From positions 186,001 through 250,000 of the forward strand of contig NZ_JACYXK010000026.1 in the NCBI RefSeq assembly GCF_014842975.1: a DNA stretch of 64,000 nucleotides, given 5' to 3'. This stretch comes from Rhodanobacter sp. DHB23 (GTDB taxonomy: Bacteria; Pseudomonadota; Gammaproteobacteria; Xanthomonadales; Rhodanobacteraceae). Positions 54,856 through 63,924 of this stretch are shown here, piece by piece. Position 1 is the first letter of the stretch, and each line of letters begins with the position of its first letter. The notes under the pieces are model-generated. The model ran no database searches. It was not told where the DNA came from and worked only from the letters and a program-made list of their open reading frames with translations. The translations under genes were made by a program, and so were the position numbers.

Positions 54856-56043
54856 CTATCGTGCCACGCCGCCGGCAGGCGCCGGCGCCACCACCACCCG
54901 GTTGCGGCCGCCGTGCTTGGCGACGTACAGCGCCTTGTCGGCGCGCCGCAGCGTGGTGGACATGTCCCGCTCGTGCAGCTCGGCCTCGGCCACGCCCACC
55001 GAAACGGTGAGCGGCAGGTCGAGGCCGTCGATGCTCACCGGCGAGCCTGCCACCGCTTCGCGGATCCGCTCCGCCAGCGCCTCGCCGGCGGCCCGACCCA
55101 CGTCCGGCGCCAGCACGATGAACTCCTCGCCGCCCAGTCTGCCGACCATGTCGGTGCCGCGCAGCACGTCGCGGACGCGGCGCGTCAGCGTCTTCAGCGC
55201 CTTGTCGCCGCAATCGTGCCCGAAGCGGTCGTTCACGCTCTTGAAGTGGTCGATGTCCAGCAGCAGCAGGCAGAACGGCATATGCGTGGCCACATCCGCG
55301 GCAAGCATGCCGGTGAATCGTTCCTCCAGGGCCAGGCGGTTCGGCACGCCGGTCAATGAATCCACGCGCGCCATGACGTGCAGCTGGCGCTGCAGCAGTT
55401 CGTTGTACAGCAGCAGGAAACCCAGGCCGTAGAACAGCGACTGCATGCCCGACAGCAGCATCCAGAACACGTTGGTCGGGCTGGGCGTGAGCACGCTGTC
55501 CAGCCGCGCGCCCCCCAGCCACAGCATGCCGTTGCGCCACACCAGCAGCAGCAACGACAGCACGAAGATCCACAGCAGCGCATGGCGCGCCCGCGACCAG
55601 CCATCCGAGCGGCCGCGCAGCAGGGCCTCGATGTTGAGCATGAGGTTGCAGGCGATGGCCACCGAGCCCCACAGCACGCGGCTCTGGTAGTCGGGCTGGA
55701 CGACGGCGAACCAGGCCACGCCCGTCCAGCCGACCACGCCCACCACGACGGCGGCGCGCCAGCGCAAGGGGGCGCCCAGCAGCATGCGCAGCGCGATCAC
55801 GCTCATCGCCTGCGCCAGCAGGTTGAGCGCATTGCCGCCCAGGGTCGGGACGTCCGCGGGCAGGTAATGCCCGAACGCCACCGTGCCATAGCCCAACGCT
55901 TCCACCGCCAGCGCGCTGGCCCGCAGATGCAGGCTGCGCACCGCCCGGCTTTCGTCCGAATGCACGCCCAGCCACAGCATCAACGCCACGGTCGCGGCCT
56001 GCATCGCGCCAAGCAAAGACAAGCTCTGCACCAGAACAGGCAT
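54856..56043 (-). CDS. Membrane-bound diguanylate cyclase (GGDEF)
   Basis: A 395-residue protein with about seven N-terminal membrane helices (about 5-215). A GGDEF domain (about 230-385) follows with VDSLTGVPNRLALEERF, LLLDIDHFKSVNDRFGH and the active site GRLGGEEF. An inhibitory RxxD site (RGTD) lies exactly five residues before GGEEF, so product inhibition is expected. It makes cyclic di-GMP. The nearby yajQ gene and the EAL fragment at the window start are possible partners. It lies upstream of the aroG attenuator. Confidence 0.93.
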   Translation of the reverse strand: MPVLVQSLSLLGAMQAATVALMLWLGVHSDESRAVRSLHLRASALAVEALGYGTVAFGHYLPADVPTLGGNALNLLAQAMSVIALRMLLGAPLRWRAAVVVGVVGWTGVAWFAVVQPDYQSRVLWGSVAIACNLMLNIEALLRGRSDGWSRARHALLWIFVLSLLLLVWRNGMLWLGGARLDSVLTPSPTNVFWMLLSGMQSLFYGLGFLLLYNELLQRQLHVMARVDSLTGVPNRLALEERFTGMLAADVATHMPFCLLLLDIDHFKSVNDRFGHDCGDKALKTLTRRVRDVLRGTDMVGRLGGEEFIVLAPDVGRAAGEALAERIREAVAGSPVSIDGLDLPLTVSVGVAEAELHERDMSTTLRRADKALYVAKHGGRNRVVVAPAPAGGVAR

Positions 56044-56221
56044 CCACCCTCCCCAGGGTCCGGCCTCCGCGATATCAGGGTGTTATCGGCAAATGCCCGG
56101 CCTTCTTGAGACGCAGTTCACACTTTCCCGGTGCCCGAGGCCCCGAAACGGGGGCGTCCGCCTGCCGTTGACAGCCCGCATCGTTCGGCTACTTTCCGGC
56201 CAGCACCCCACGGAAACCGGC

Positions 56222-58084
56222 ATGGCCACGCTCATTCCCTCCCGCAACAGCTGCCTGCCGCGCATGACCGGCGGCGAGAAGCGCGTGTCCGAACGGCTGG
56301 AGCAGAAGCTCGAAGACGACTACCTGCTCTGGTACGACGTGCCGGTGGGCCTGAAGCAGCGCCAGCCCGACTTCGTGGTGTTCCACCCGCGCCGCGGCCT
56401 GCTGGTGCTGGAGGTGAAGGACTGGAAGGCCGACACCATCCGTCAGGCCGACAAGACCCAGTTCACCCTGGTCACCGAGCGCGGCCTGGCCAGGGAAACC
56501 AGCCCGCTGCTGCAGGCGCGCGCCTATGCGCTGGAAATCGGCGTGGTGCTGGAGAACGACCCGGCCCTGCGCAACCCGGAAGGCCACCGCTACGCCGGCA
56601 AGCTGGTCATGCCGTGGGGCTACGGCGTGGTGCTGGCCAACATCACGCGCAAGCAGTTCGGGGAAGGCGGGCTGGACGCGGTGATTCCCGCTCACCTCGC
56701 GATCTGCCGCGACGAGTTGTACGAGACGGTGGATCCCGAAGCCTTTCAGGAGCAGCTGTGGGCGATGTTCCCGCAGGTGTTCCCGGTGGCGCTCACCCTG
56801 CCGCAGATCGACCGCGTGCGCTGGCACCTGTTCCCGGAGATCCGCGTGGAGCCGGGCAGCGGCCAGTTCGGCTTGTTCGCCGCCGAGGGCAAGGATGCGC
56901 GCGCGCTGGAAATCCCCGACCTGGTGAAGGTGATGGACGCGCAGCAGGAGCAGCTGGCGCGCTCGCTGGGCGACGAGCACCGCATCATCCACGGCGTGGC
57001 CGGCTCCGGCAAGACCATGATCCTCGGCTTCCGCGCGATGCAGCTGGCGCGCTCGATGAGCCGGCCGATCCTGGTGCTCTGCTACAACAAGGCGCTGGCG
57101 GCACGGCTGGAAGAACTCATCGGCGAGCGCGGCCTCGGCGACAAGGTGCAGGTCTACAACTTCCACCGCTGGTGCCGGCGCATGCTGACCAGCTACCACG
57201 TGGAACTGCCGCCCAAGGGCGAGCGCTTCTTCGAAAAGATGGTGGAGCGGGTGATCGAGGGCGTGGACAAGGGCCAGATCCCGCGCTTCCAGTACGGCGC
57301 CGTGCTGGTGGACGAAGGCCACGACTTCGAGCCGGACTGGTACAAGCTGATCGTGCAGATGATCGACCCCGCCACCAACTCGCTGCTGGTGCTGTACGAC
57401 GACGCGCAGAACATCTACGGCAAGGCCGACCGCCGCCGCATCAGCTGGAAAAGCCTGGGCGTGCAGGCGCAGGGCCGCACCACCATCCTCAAGCTCAACT
57501 ACCGCAACACGCTGGAGATCCTCGCGGTGGCGCGCAACTTCGCCAGCGAGCTGCTCGCCGCGCGCGTCGAGGACGACGACGGCGTGCCGCTGATCGCCCC
57601 GGAAAGCGCCGGCCGCCGCGGCCCGCTGCCCGAGCTGATCCGCACCGACACCGCCGCCGCCCAGCTCGACGCGTTGATCGCCCAGCTGCGCGACGAACAC
57701 GCACACGGCCGCCCGTGGGGCGAGATGGCGGTGATCTACCGCAACAACTGGGAAGGCGAGAAGCTGCACGAGGCGCTGGAGCGCATCGCCATCCCCTCCA
57801 GCCTCGCCGACGAACGCGGCAAGCAGGCGCTGTTCGTGGTCAAGGACAGCGTGAAGCTGCTCACCATGCACTCCTGCAAGGGCCTGGAATTCCCGTTCGT
57901 GATCGTGCCCGGCCTCGGCTCGCTGCCGCACGAGGGCCAGCGCGAAGTGGACGAGGCGCGCCTGCTCTACGTGGCGATGACCCGCGCCACCGAGCGTCTG
58001 GTGCTGATCCACCACCTCGATTCGGTGTTCTCCAAGCGCATCCGCGATTCGATCAACGAGGTGCAGGGCCAGTTGGCGCGCTGA
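56222..58084 (+). CDS. NERD-domain nuclease fused to a UvrD/Rep-type superfamily 1 helicase
   Basis: A 620-residue protein. The N-terminal NERD nuclease-related domain (about 15-130) has SERLEQKLEDDYLLWYDVPVG and PDFVVFHPRRGLLVLEVKDWK, the D...E-x-K nuclease core. The helicase part has P-loop HGVAGSGKTMIL near residue 260, VLVDEGHDFE near 362 (DE-box), LKLNYRNTLEI, and TMHSCKGLEFPFVIVPGL plus YVAMTRATERL near 545-590. It should process DNA in repair or defence. It stands alone between the divergent GGDEF gene and an FKBP gene. The start ATG 56222 gives the conserved N-terminus. Confidence 0.88.
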   Translation: MATLIPSRNSCLPRMTGGEKRVSERLEQKLEDDYLLWYDVPVGLKQRQPDFVVFHPRRGLLVLEVKDWKADTIRQADKTQFTLVTERGLARETSPLLQARAYALEIGVVLENDPALRNPEGHRYAGKLVMPWGYGVVLANITRKQFGEGGLDAVIPAHLAICRDELYETVDPEAFQEQLWAMFPQVFPVALTLPQIDRVRWHLFPEIRVEPGSGQFGLFAAEGKDARALEIPDLVKVMDAQQEQLARSLGDEHRIIHGVAGSGKTMILGFRAMQLARSMSRPILVLCYNKALAARLEELIGERGLGDKVQVYNFHRWCRRMLTSYHVELPPKGERFFEKMVERVIEGVDKGQIPRFQYGAVLVDEGHDFEPDWYKLIVQMIDPATNSLLVLYDDAQNIYGKADRRRISWKSLGVQAQGRTTILKLNYRNTLEILAVARNFASELLAARVEDDDGVPLIAPESAGRRGPLPELIRTDTAAAQLDALIAQLRDEHAHGRPWGEMAVIYRNNWEGEKLHEALERIAIPSSLADERGKQALFVVKDSVKLLTMHSCKGLEFPFVIVPGLGSLPHEGQREVDEARLLYVAMTRATERLVLIHHLDSVFSKRIRDSINEVQGQLAR

Positions 58085-58123
58085 TCCCGATAGACTGCGC
58101 GCATCATCGCCGGGGAATCCACC

Positions 58124-58543
58124 ATGCGTCGCCTGCTGCTCGTCGCCGTGCTCGCCTTCGCCACCTTCGCCCTGCCCGCGCTGGCGGCGGACCAGGTCGT
58201 GCTGCTGCAGAAGACCGACCGGGTGGTCGGCACCGGCACGCTGGCGCGCGACGGCGACGTGGTGCAGGTGAACTACACCGGCTGGCTGTACGACGCCGGC
58301 GCGAAGGACCACCGCGGCGCCGAGTTCGACAGCTCGGAAGAGAACGGCGAGCCGATCAGCTTCACGCTGGGCGCGGGCGAGGTGATCGCCGGCTGGGACC
58401 AGGGCATCCGCGGCATGCACGTGGGCGGCAGGCGCACCCTCGTCATCCCCGCGCGACTGGCCTACGGCAGCCGTGGCGTCCGCGGCACGGTGCCGCCGAA
58501 CGCCGCGCTGGTGTTCGACGTGGAACTGGTGGGCGTGCGCTGA
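58124..58543 (+). CDS. Exported FKBP-type peptidyl-prolyl isomerase
   Basis: A 139-residue single FKBP domain with a signal peptide (FALPALAAD, about residue 22). Active-site segments are VVQVNYTGWLYDAGAK, FTLGAGEVIAGWDQGIRGM and IPARLAYGSRGVRGTVPPNAAL. It is a periplasmic folding catalyst, smaller than the FkpA-like protein at 30071 because it lacks the helical dimerisation domain. It starts 39 bases after the helicase stop; GGGG lies nine bases before its ATG. Confidence 0.93.
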   Translation: MRRLLLVAVLAFATFALPALAADQVVLLQKTDRVVGTGTLARDGDVVQVNYTGWLYDAGAKDHRGAEFDSSEENGEPISFTLGAGEVIAGWDQGIRGMHVGGRRTLVIPARLAYGSRGVRGTVPPNAALVFDVELVGVR

Positions 58544-58641
58544 GCCGTGGGATGCGGAACCATCCGCGCGCCGAGGCGTCCAAGGTTGTATTCCCCGACA
58601 CTGCCTCGCGCGTTGTCAGCGGCAAGCCCCGGAGCTCCCCC

Positions 58642-59133
58642 ATGAAGACCCCCCGCATCGCCACCGCCCTGCTCGTCACCAGCCTGCTCGCCGGCACGGC
58701 CTGGGCGCAGACGACTTCCAACCAGGCGCCGCCGCCGCTCGACCTCAAGCTGCCGCAGGTCAACAACATGCCTTCCGACCTGCCCGCCGCCAGCAGCACC
58801 TCGGCCAAGCCCGCCAGCGGTTCCGGCACCGCCGGCACGACCAGGCCCGGCAGCGCGCCCGGCGCGTACTACGGCGACACCAGCGGCCGCATGGGCAACA
58901 CCGACGAGCACGTCGCCAGCTCGTCGCAAACCTGCGACGACTCCACCTACGGCCAGCCCCAGGTGCACGGCGACGTGGGCATGGGCGTGATGTCCGGCAG
59001 CCACACCAGCGGGAGCTACCAGAGCGGTGCCGTCAGCGTCACCAAGAACCTCGGCGACTGCGACCACCCCAGCGGCGGCGTCAGCTTCTCCGTCGGCGTG
59101 AGCCAGGGGCAGTTCCACGGGCGCGGCTGGTAA
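58642..59133 (+). CDS. Small secreted protein of unknown function
   Basis: A 163-residue protein with a signal peptide (SLLAGTAWAQ, about residue 23). A Pro/Ser/Thr/Gly-rich low-complexity region (about 25-100) follows. The C-terminal part has two Cys (SSSQTCDDS and LGDCDHPSGG) and alternating Ser/Gly/Val strands (GVSFSVGVSQGQFHG). I recognise no family. GGAG lies seven bases before the ATG. Composition and Cys spacing are loosely like the secreted protein at 44172. Confidence 0.7.
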   Translation: MKTPRIATALLVTSLLAGTAWAQTTSNQAPPPLDLKLPQVNNMPSDLPAASSTSAKPASGSGTAGTTRPGSAPGAYYGDTSGRMGNTDEHVASSSQTCDDSTYGQPQVHGDVGMGVMSGSHTSGSYQSGAVSVTKNLGDCDHPSGGVSFSVGVSQGQFHGRGW

Positions 59134-59263
59134 AGCCTGTCCGGATCCGCGATGGCTCTCGCGCCAGGGCTATCCTTGCGGGGGCGCCCTGTGCGCCGTG
59201 CACCTGTCCGGCCCGCAGCGGAAATCGTGGACAGATCCAGGACACGACGACCCCGGACGCCGC

Positions 59264-59605
59264 TCACGCCTGGCGCAGGAAACAGGTTTTCAGCACCAGG
59301 CCCTTGATCTTGTCCGAATGACCTTCGATGTGTTCGGCGTCGTCCTCGACCAGGCGGATGTTGCGGATCAGCGTGCCCTGCTTCAGCGGGATCGATGAAC
59401 CCTTGACCTTGAGGTCCTTGATGACGACGACGGTGTCGCCGGCCGCCAGCACGTTGCCGTTGCAATCGCGCACGACCGGCGCGGCTTCGGCGGAAGCCTG
59501 CTCCACCTGCGGCCACTCGTGGCCGCAATCGGCGCAGACGTAGTTGCCGCCGTCGGGATAGGTGTTCTCGAGCGCGCACTGCGGGCAGGGAGGAATGCTG
59601 GACAT
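59264..59605 (-). CDS. yjdM: PhnA/YjdM-family zinc-ribbon protein
   Basis: A 113-residue protein. The N-terminal zinc ribbon has CPQCALENTYPDGGNYVCADCGHEW with four Cys (8, 11, 24 and 27 approximately). The PhnA C-terminal domain has DCNGNVLAAGDTVVVIKDLKVKGSS and LKQGTLIRNIRLVEDDAEHIEG. Despite the name, phosphonate hydrolysis is not established for this family. The start is ATG 59605. It is monocistronic, facing left. Confidence 0.93.
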   Translation of the reverse strand: MSSIPPCPQCALENTYPDGGNYVCADCGHEWPQVEQASAEAAPVVRDCNGNVLAAGDTVVVIKDLKVKGSSIPLKQGTLIRNIRLVEDDAEHIEGHSDKIKGLVLKTCFLRQA

Positions 59606-59701
59606 GCTGCGACCTTGCGGAAAAGGCCGCCATTTTACCCGACCGGGCCAGCCACCCCGCACCGCGTTTCGGGATCGGCGGGAAAGGCGCGGCCGCGCGA
59701 T

Positions 59702-60121
59702 TCAGCCATGCAACAGCGGCAGGATGTGCTCCAGGCTCAAGCGCGCCACCGGCACGCCGGGCGCGGCGGGATCGACCCAGCGCAATTCGGCGATCTCCGC
59801 CTGCACGCGCGGTTCGCCGTCCACGCCGACTTCATGGACATCGGCTTCCACCACGTGGCCCGGCTCGTTGGCTGCAGGCGCGCTGGCGCGGCAGAGGAAC
59901 CGCGCGGAACCGGGACGCAGCGTGCAGCCGAGCTCCTCGTGCAGTTCGCGCGCCAGCGTGGCGAGGTCGTCGGCATCGCCGGGATCGCGCTTGCCGCCGG
60001 GCTGCTGGAACACCGTGGCGCCCTGCTTGCGCACCAGCAGGGTGCGTCCCGCATCGTCGCGGATCACCGCGGCGACGATGCGGATGACCCGCGCCACCGC
60101 ATCCGCGGCCACCGGCTTCAC
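59702..60121 (-). CDS. Nudix hydrolase with a divergent Nudix box
   Basis: A 139-residue Nudix protein starting at a GTG (60121) that overlaps the stop of the preceding Nudix gene (GTGA). The box reads GGKRDPGDADDLATLARELHEELG. The first acid is Asp rather than Glu, and eight rather than seven residues separate it from RE. The catalytic RExxEE helix is kept, so activity is plausible. VRKQGATVFQQPGGKRD suggests an 8-oxo-dGTPase-like or ADP-sugar substrate; this cannot be decided. Confidence 0.82.
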   Translation of the reverse strand: MKPVAADAVARVIRIVAAVIRDDAGRTLLVRKQGATVFQQPGGKRDPGDADDLATLARELHEELGCTLRPGSARFLCRASAPAANEPGHVVEADVHEVGVDGEPRVQAEIAELRWVDPAAPGVPVARLSLEHILPLLHG

Positions 60122-60606
60122 AGCCGGCTGTACGACCACGACTGCATGCGCCCGTCCCGGTACGGCATCACGCCGTGGAACGGGCGCGCGTCCTCGTCGA
60201 ACACCAGCGGCAGGAAGTGGCGGTCGCCCTCCCACATCGGCAGTTCCATCAGCCGGTCGCGCGCCACCCATTCCAGCGTGCCCTCGGGGTTGCTGGCCAG
60301 CGGCGTGCCTTCGTAGCGGTCGACCAGGAAGATGAAGCCCAGCCAGTCCTCGCCCTGCTTGCCGAAGCCGGGCCAATTGAGCGTGCCGCGCAACTGCATG
60401 GCCAGGCAGTCGATGCCGGCCTCCTCGCGGATCTCGCGGCGCATGCAGGCGGCGATGTCCTCGCCCGGCTCCATCTTGCCGCCCAGGCCGTTGTACTTGC
60501 CCAGGTGCTGGTCGTCGGGCCGCGCATTGCGGTGGATCATCAGCACCTGCGTGCGGTCGGGCGAAAGCACGTAGCCGAGCGTGGCGACGATGGGCGTGTA
60601 GGGCAT
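60118..60606 (-). CDS. MutT-like Nudix hydrolase, 8-oxo-dGTP diphosphatase type
   Basis: A 162-residue Nudix enzyme. IVATLGYVLSPDRTQVLMIHRN opens the fold. The canonical box GKMEPGEDIAACMRREIREEAGI is near residue 43. LNWPGFGKQGEDWLGFIFLVDRYEG and MWEGDRHFLPLVFDED match the MTH1/YtkD-like group that sanitises oxidised purine nucleotides. It is the first of two overlapping Nudix genes (GTGA). Confidence 0.88.
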   Translation of the reverse strand: MPYTPIVATLGYVLSPDRTQVLMIHRNARPDDQHLGKYNGLGGKMEPGEDIAACMRREIREEAGIDCLAMQLRGTLNWPGFGKQGEDWLGFIFLVDRYEGTPLASNPEGTLEWVARDRLMELPMWEGDRHFLPLVFDEDARPFHGVMPYRDGRMQSWSYSRL

Positions 60607-60702
60607 GGCGAAACGGCCGCGGAAAGCGGCCATTCTAGCGGGTGCCGCCAGGGCCTCGGCGCAGGCTTGCATCGACCCGCGCCGGGCGGCGACCATCGGC
60701 GG

Positions 60703-61509
60703 ATGCGCACGACGTTTCGCCCCCGCTGCACTGCCCGTTTCCTGCGCCGGCTCCCGCTGCTGGCGCTGCTCGCGGGCACGGCCGGTTGCGGCGCACCGTC
60801 GCGCGTGCCGGTGAGCCGCGAACTGGTGTTCGGCGGACAGAACTACCGCGTGGTGACGCTGGACCTGAAACGCGATCCGCTCAGCCTGCACTGGCGCGAC
60901 CCGGACAGCGGCGACGCCTACGGCGACATCGAAACGCTGCAGCAATGGGGCGAGTCGCGCGGCCAGCAGCTGCTGTTCGCCGCCAACGCCGGCATCTACG
61001 ACCGCCAGAACGCGCCGCTGGGCCTGTACGTGGAGGACGGCAAGACCCTGGTGCCGCTGAACATGGCGCACGGCAACCCGGCCTCGGGCAACTTCTCGCT
61101 GCTGCCGAACGGCGTCTTCGCGATCTATCCCGACGGGCATGCCGCGGTGCGCACCAGTGCCGGGTTCAAGGCCGACCACAAGCCGGTACGCTGGGCCACG
61201 CAGTCCGGCCCGATGCTGGTGATCGACGGCCGGATCAATCCCAGTTTCGTGGACGATTCGGGCAGCCTGAAGTGGCGCAGCGGCGTGTGCGCGAAATCGC
61301 CCACCGAAGTGGTGTTCGCGGTGAGCGAAGTGCCGGTGAATTTCCATGGCTTCGCCCAGCTGTTCCGCGACAGGCTGGGCTGCCGCGACGCGTTGTACCT
61401 CGACGGCAGCATCTCGCAGATCTTCGTGGAAGGCGAAGGCTACGCCGGCGCGCCGGCCTTCCTGGTCAAGCCCTATGCGGGCATCTTCGCGGTGTTCGTG
61501 CCGCAATGA
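60703..61509 (+). CDS. Phosphodiester glycosidase-like lipoprotein (NAGPA/DUF2233 family)
   Basis: A 268-residue protein. The basic N-terminus is followed by the lipobox LLAGTAGC, giving a lipidated Cys near residue 29. The NAGPA-type domain has LLFAANAGIYDRQNAPLGLYVEDGK near residue 95, ATQSGPMLVIDGRINP near 165 and CRDALYLDGSISQIFV near 225. The family includes the human GlcNAc-phosphodiester 'uncovering' enzyme; the bacterial substrate may be an envelope or phage glycan phosphodiester. It overlaps the acylase gene by ATGA. Confidence 0.85.
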   Translation: MRTTFRPRCTARFLRRLPLLALLAGTAGCGAPSRVPVSRELVFGGQNYRVVTLDLKRDPLSLHWRDPDSGDAYGDIETLQQWGESRGQQLLFAANAGIYDRQNAPLGLYVEDGKTLVPLNMAHGNPASGNFSLLPNGVFAIYPDGHAAVRTSAGFKADHKPVRWATQSGPMLVIDGRINPSFVDDSGSLKWRSGVCAKSPTEVVFAVSEVPVNFHGFAQLFRDRLGCRDALYLDGSISQIFVEGEGYAGAPAFLVKPYAGIFAVFVPQ

Positions 61510-63914
61510 ACGCGCGCCGCTTCCGCGGGTGGCGCGGCCTGCTGGCCGCCGTGGCCATCCTGCTGCTTGGCGCGTTCGGCACCGGCTGGTACCTGCTCGC
61601 CGGCAGCCGCGCCCGGCTCGATGGCGGGATGCGGGTGGCCGGCGTGCAGGCCCCCGTCGAGATCCAGCGCGACGCGCTGGGCACGGTCACGCTCAGCGGC
61701 AGGAGCCGCGGCGACCTCGACTTCGCGCTGGGCTACGTGCATGCGCAGGAGCGCTGGTTCGAGATGGACCTGGCGCGCCGCGTCGCCGCGGGCGAACTGG
61801 CCGAACTGTTCGGCCCGGTGGCGCTGCCCACCGACCTCGAGCATCGCCGCCATCGCCTGCGCGCGGTGGCCGTGGCGGCCTACGCGCAGCTGCCGCCGGT
61901 CCGGCGCCGGGAACTCGACCGCTACCGCGACGGCGTCAACGCCGGCCTCGCCGCGCTGCGCGTGCGCCCCTGGGAGTACCTGCTGCTGCGGGCGCAGCCC
62001 CGGCCATGGCGCTCGGAGGACACGCTGCTGGTGATCGCCGCGATGTACCTCGACCTCAACCACGACGGCCGCAACACGCGCGAGCTGCGCATCGCCGAGA
62101 TGCATGCGGCGCTGCCCGGCGCACTGGCGGATTTCCTGCTCGCGCCCGATCCCGGGTGGGAGGCGCCGCTCGACGGGCCGCTGTCGCCGCAGCCGGTGCC
62201 GCCCGATGCCGGCACCTTCGACCTTCGCCGCCTGCCCGCGGCGAAGCCGGTCGCCGGCCTCGCCGCCGTGCTCGCGCCCAGCCACGACGCGCGCCGCCCC
62301 GGCAGCAACAACTTCGCGGTGGCCGGTACGCTTACCGGCACCGGCGCGGCGATGCTGGCGAACGACATGCACCTGGCCCTGCGCGTGCCCGACATCTGGT
62401 TCCGCACCCGCCTGCGCTACCCCGACCCCGCCGCCCCGCACGGCGAGCGCGACGTGGCCGGGGTGAGCCTGCCCGGCACGCCGGCGATGGTGGTCGGCTC
62501 CAACGGCCAGATCGCCTGGGGCTTCACCAACAGCTACGGCGACTGGATGGACTGGGTGCGCGTGCAGCGCGATCCGCACGATCCCTCGCGCTACAAGGTG
62601 CCCGAAGGCTGGGCCTCCCTGCAGCCTCACCAGGAGGTCATCCGTGTGAAAGGCGCGGCGCCACGCACGCTGGAGGTGGAAGACACGCGCTGGGGCCCGA
62701 TCGTGGCGAAGGACACCGACGGCACGCCGCTGGCGCTGGCCTGGATCGCGCAGGAACCGCGCTCCTACAACCTCGACCTGATGCAGCTGGAACATGTCGC
62801 CAGCACCGCGGCCGCGCTGGACCTCGCCCCCACCTTCGGCATGCCGCCGCAGAACATCCTGGTGGCCGACGCCGCCGGCCATGTCGGCTGGACCATCGCC
62901 GGCAACGGCGTGCCGCTGCGCAACGGCTACGACCCGCGGCTGCCCGCCGACTGGTCGCTGCCCGGCAACGGCTGGACCGGCTGGGCCGCGCCTGCGCAAT
63001 ACCCGCGCGTGCTCGACCCGGCCGATGGCCGGCTGTGGACGGCGAACAACCGCACCGTGGGCGGCGACGCCCTGGCCCTGCTCGGCAACGGCGGCCACGA
63101 CCTCGGCGCGCGGGCGCGGCAGATCCGCGACGACCTGTTCGCACATGCCTTCTTCACGCCCGGCGACCTGCTCGACATCCAGCTCGACGACAACGCGGTG
63201 TTCCTCGCCCGCTGGCAGCACCTGCTGCAGGACACCCTGGCCGGCACGCGGGAGCCGGCGCTGCGCCAGCTGCGCGAACTCACTGCCGACTGGAGCGGTC
63301 GCGCCGATCCCGACAGCGTGGACTACCGCCTGGTGCGCGCGTTCCGCGGCGAAGTGCAAGACGCGGTGCTGGCGCCGTTCGCCGCCCGCGTCAAGGCGGC
63401 CTACCCCGATTTCGCCTGGCCCGGCCTGGGCAGCCCGGAGGCCGCGGTGTGGATGCTGGTGCAGCGCCAGCCGGTGAACCTGCTCGATCCGGCATACGCC
63501 GACTGGCATGCGCTGCTGCTCGATGCCGCGCGCCGGGTGGCCGCCACGCGGGGCAGCCAGCCTGGCGGGCTGGCCGCGCGCCGCTGGGGCGAGCTCAACC
63601 ATGCCGGCATACGCCACCCGCTGTCCCGCGCGCTGCCCGGTTTCGTGGCGCGCTTCCTCGACATGCCCGACGACGAGCTGCCCGGCGACGACAACATGCC
63701 GCGCGTGGCGAGCCCCGGCTTCGGCGCCTCCGAGCGCCTGGCCGTGTCGCCCGGCCACGAGGCACAGGGCATCCTGGAGATGCCCGGCGGGCAGAGCGAC
63801 AACCCGCTGTCGCCGTACTACGGCGCCGGCCACCGGGACTGGGTGCTCGGCCGCCCCACCCCGCTGCTGCCCGGTCCTGCGCAGCACACGCTGACGCTGG
63901 AGCCGGCGCGCTGA
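61506..63914 (+). CDS. Penicillin-acylase-family Ntn hydrolase
   Basis: An 802-residue precursor. The N-terminal hydrophobic segment (about 10-32) is a signal or anchor. The alpha-chain part includes ALGYVHAQERWFEMDLARR near 78. The autocleavage site RRPGSNNFAVAG near 267 exposes Ser as N-terminal nucleophile of the beta chain. GSNGQIAWGFTNSYGD near 333 and WTANNRTVGGD are conserved active-site segments. Family members cleave beta-lactam side chains, acyl-homoserine lactones or other amides; the substrate here is unknown. It is coupled to the NAGPA-like lipoprotein by ATGA. Confidence 0.92.
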   Translation: MNARRFRGWRGLLAAVAILLLGAFGTGWYLLAGSRARLDGGMRVAGVQAPVEIQRDALGTVTLSGRSRGDLDFALGYVHAQERWFEMDLARRVAAGELAELFGPVALPTDLEHRRHRLRAVAVAAYAQLPPVRRRELDRYRDGVNAGLAALRVRPWEYLLLRAQPRPWRSEDTLLVIAAMYLDLNHDGRNTRELRIAEMHAALPGALADFLLAPDPGWEAPLDGPLSPQPVPPDAGTFDLRRLPAAKPVAGLAAVLAPSHDARRPGSNNFAVAGTLTGTGAAMLANDMHLALRVPDIWFRTRLRYPDPAAPHGERDVAGVSLPGTPAMVVGSNGQIAWGFTNSYGDWMDWVRVQRDPHDPSRYKVPEGWASLQPHQEVIRVKGAAPRTLEVEDTRWGPIVAKDTDGTPLALAWIAQEPRSYNLDLMQLEHVASTAAALDLAPTFGMPPQNILVADAAGHVGWTIAGNGVPLRNGYDPRLPADWSLPGNGWTGWAAPAQYPRVLDPADGRLWTANNRTVGGDALALLGNGGHDLGARARQIRDDLFAHAFFTPGDLLDIQLDDNAVFLARWQHLLQDTLAGTREPALRQLRELTADWSGRADPDSVDYRLVRAFRGEVQDAVLAPFAARVKAAYPDFAWPGLGSPEAAVWMLVQRQPVNLLDPAYADWHALLLDAARRVAATRGSQPGGLAARRWGELNHAGIRHPLSRALPGFVARFLDMPDDELPGDDNMPRVASPGFGASERLAVSPGHEAQGILEMPGGQSDNPLSPYYGAGHRDWVLGRPTPLLPGPAQHTLTLEPAR

Positions 63915-63924
63915 GGCGGGCGCT

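Noticed and set aside
56131-59133. A 1000-codon open rightward frame overlapping the helicase gene
   Set aside because: Its first part is an Arg/Ala/Pro-rich shadow of the helicase frame, a consequence of high GC. Only its last 164 codons (58642-59133) have a signal peptide, an RBS and independent sense.
59160-59200. A sixth REP copy near GCGCCCTGTGCGCC
   Set aside because: It has only a short resemblance to the CACCCTGTGCGCG arm, with no GTAG head and no inverted partner.
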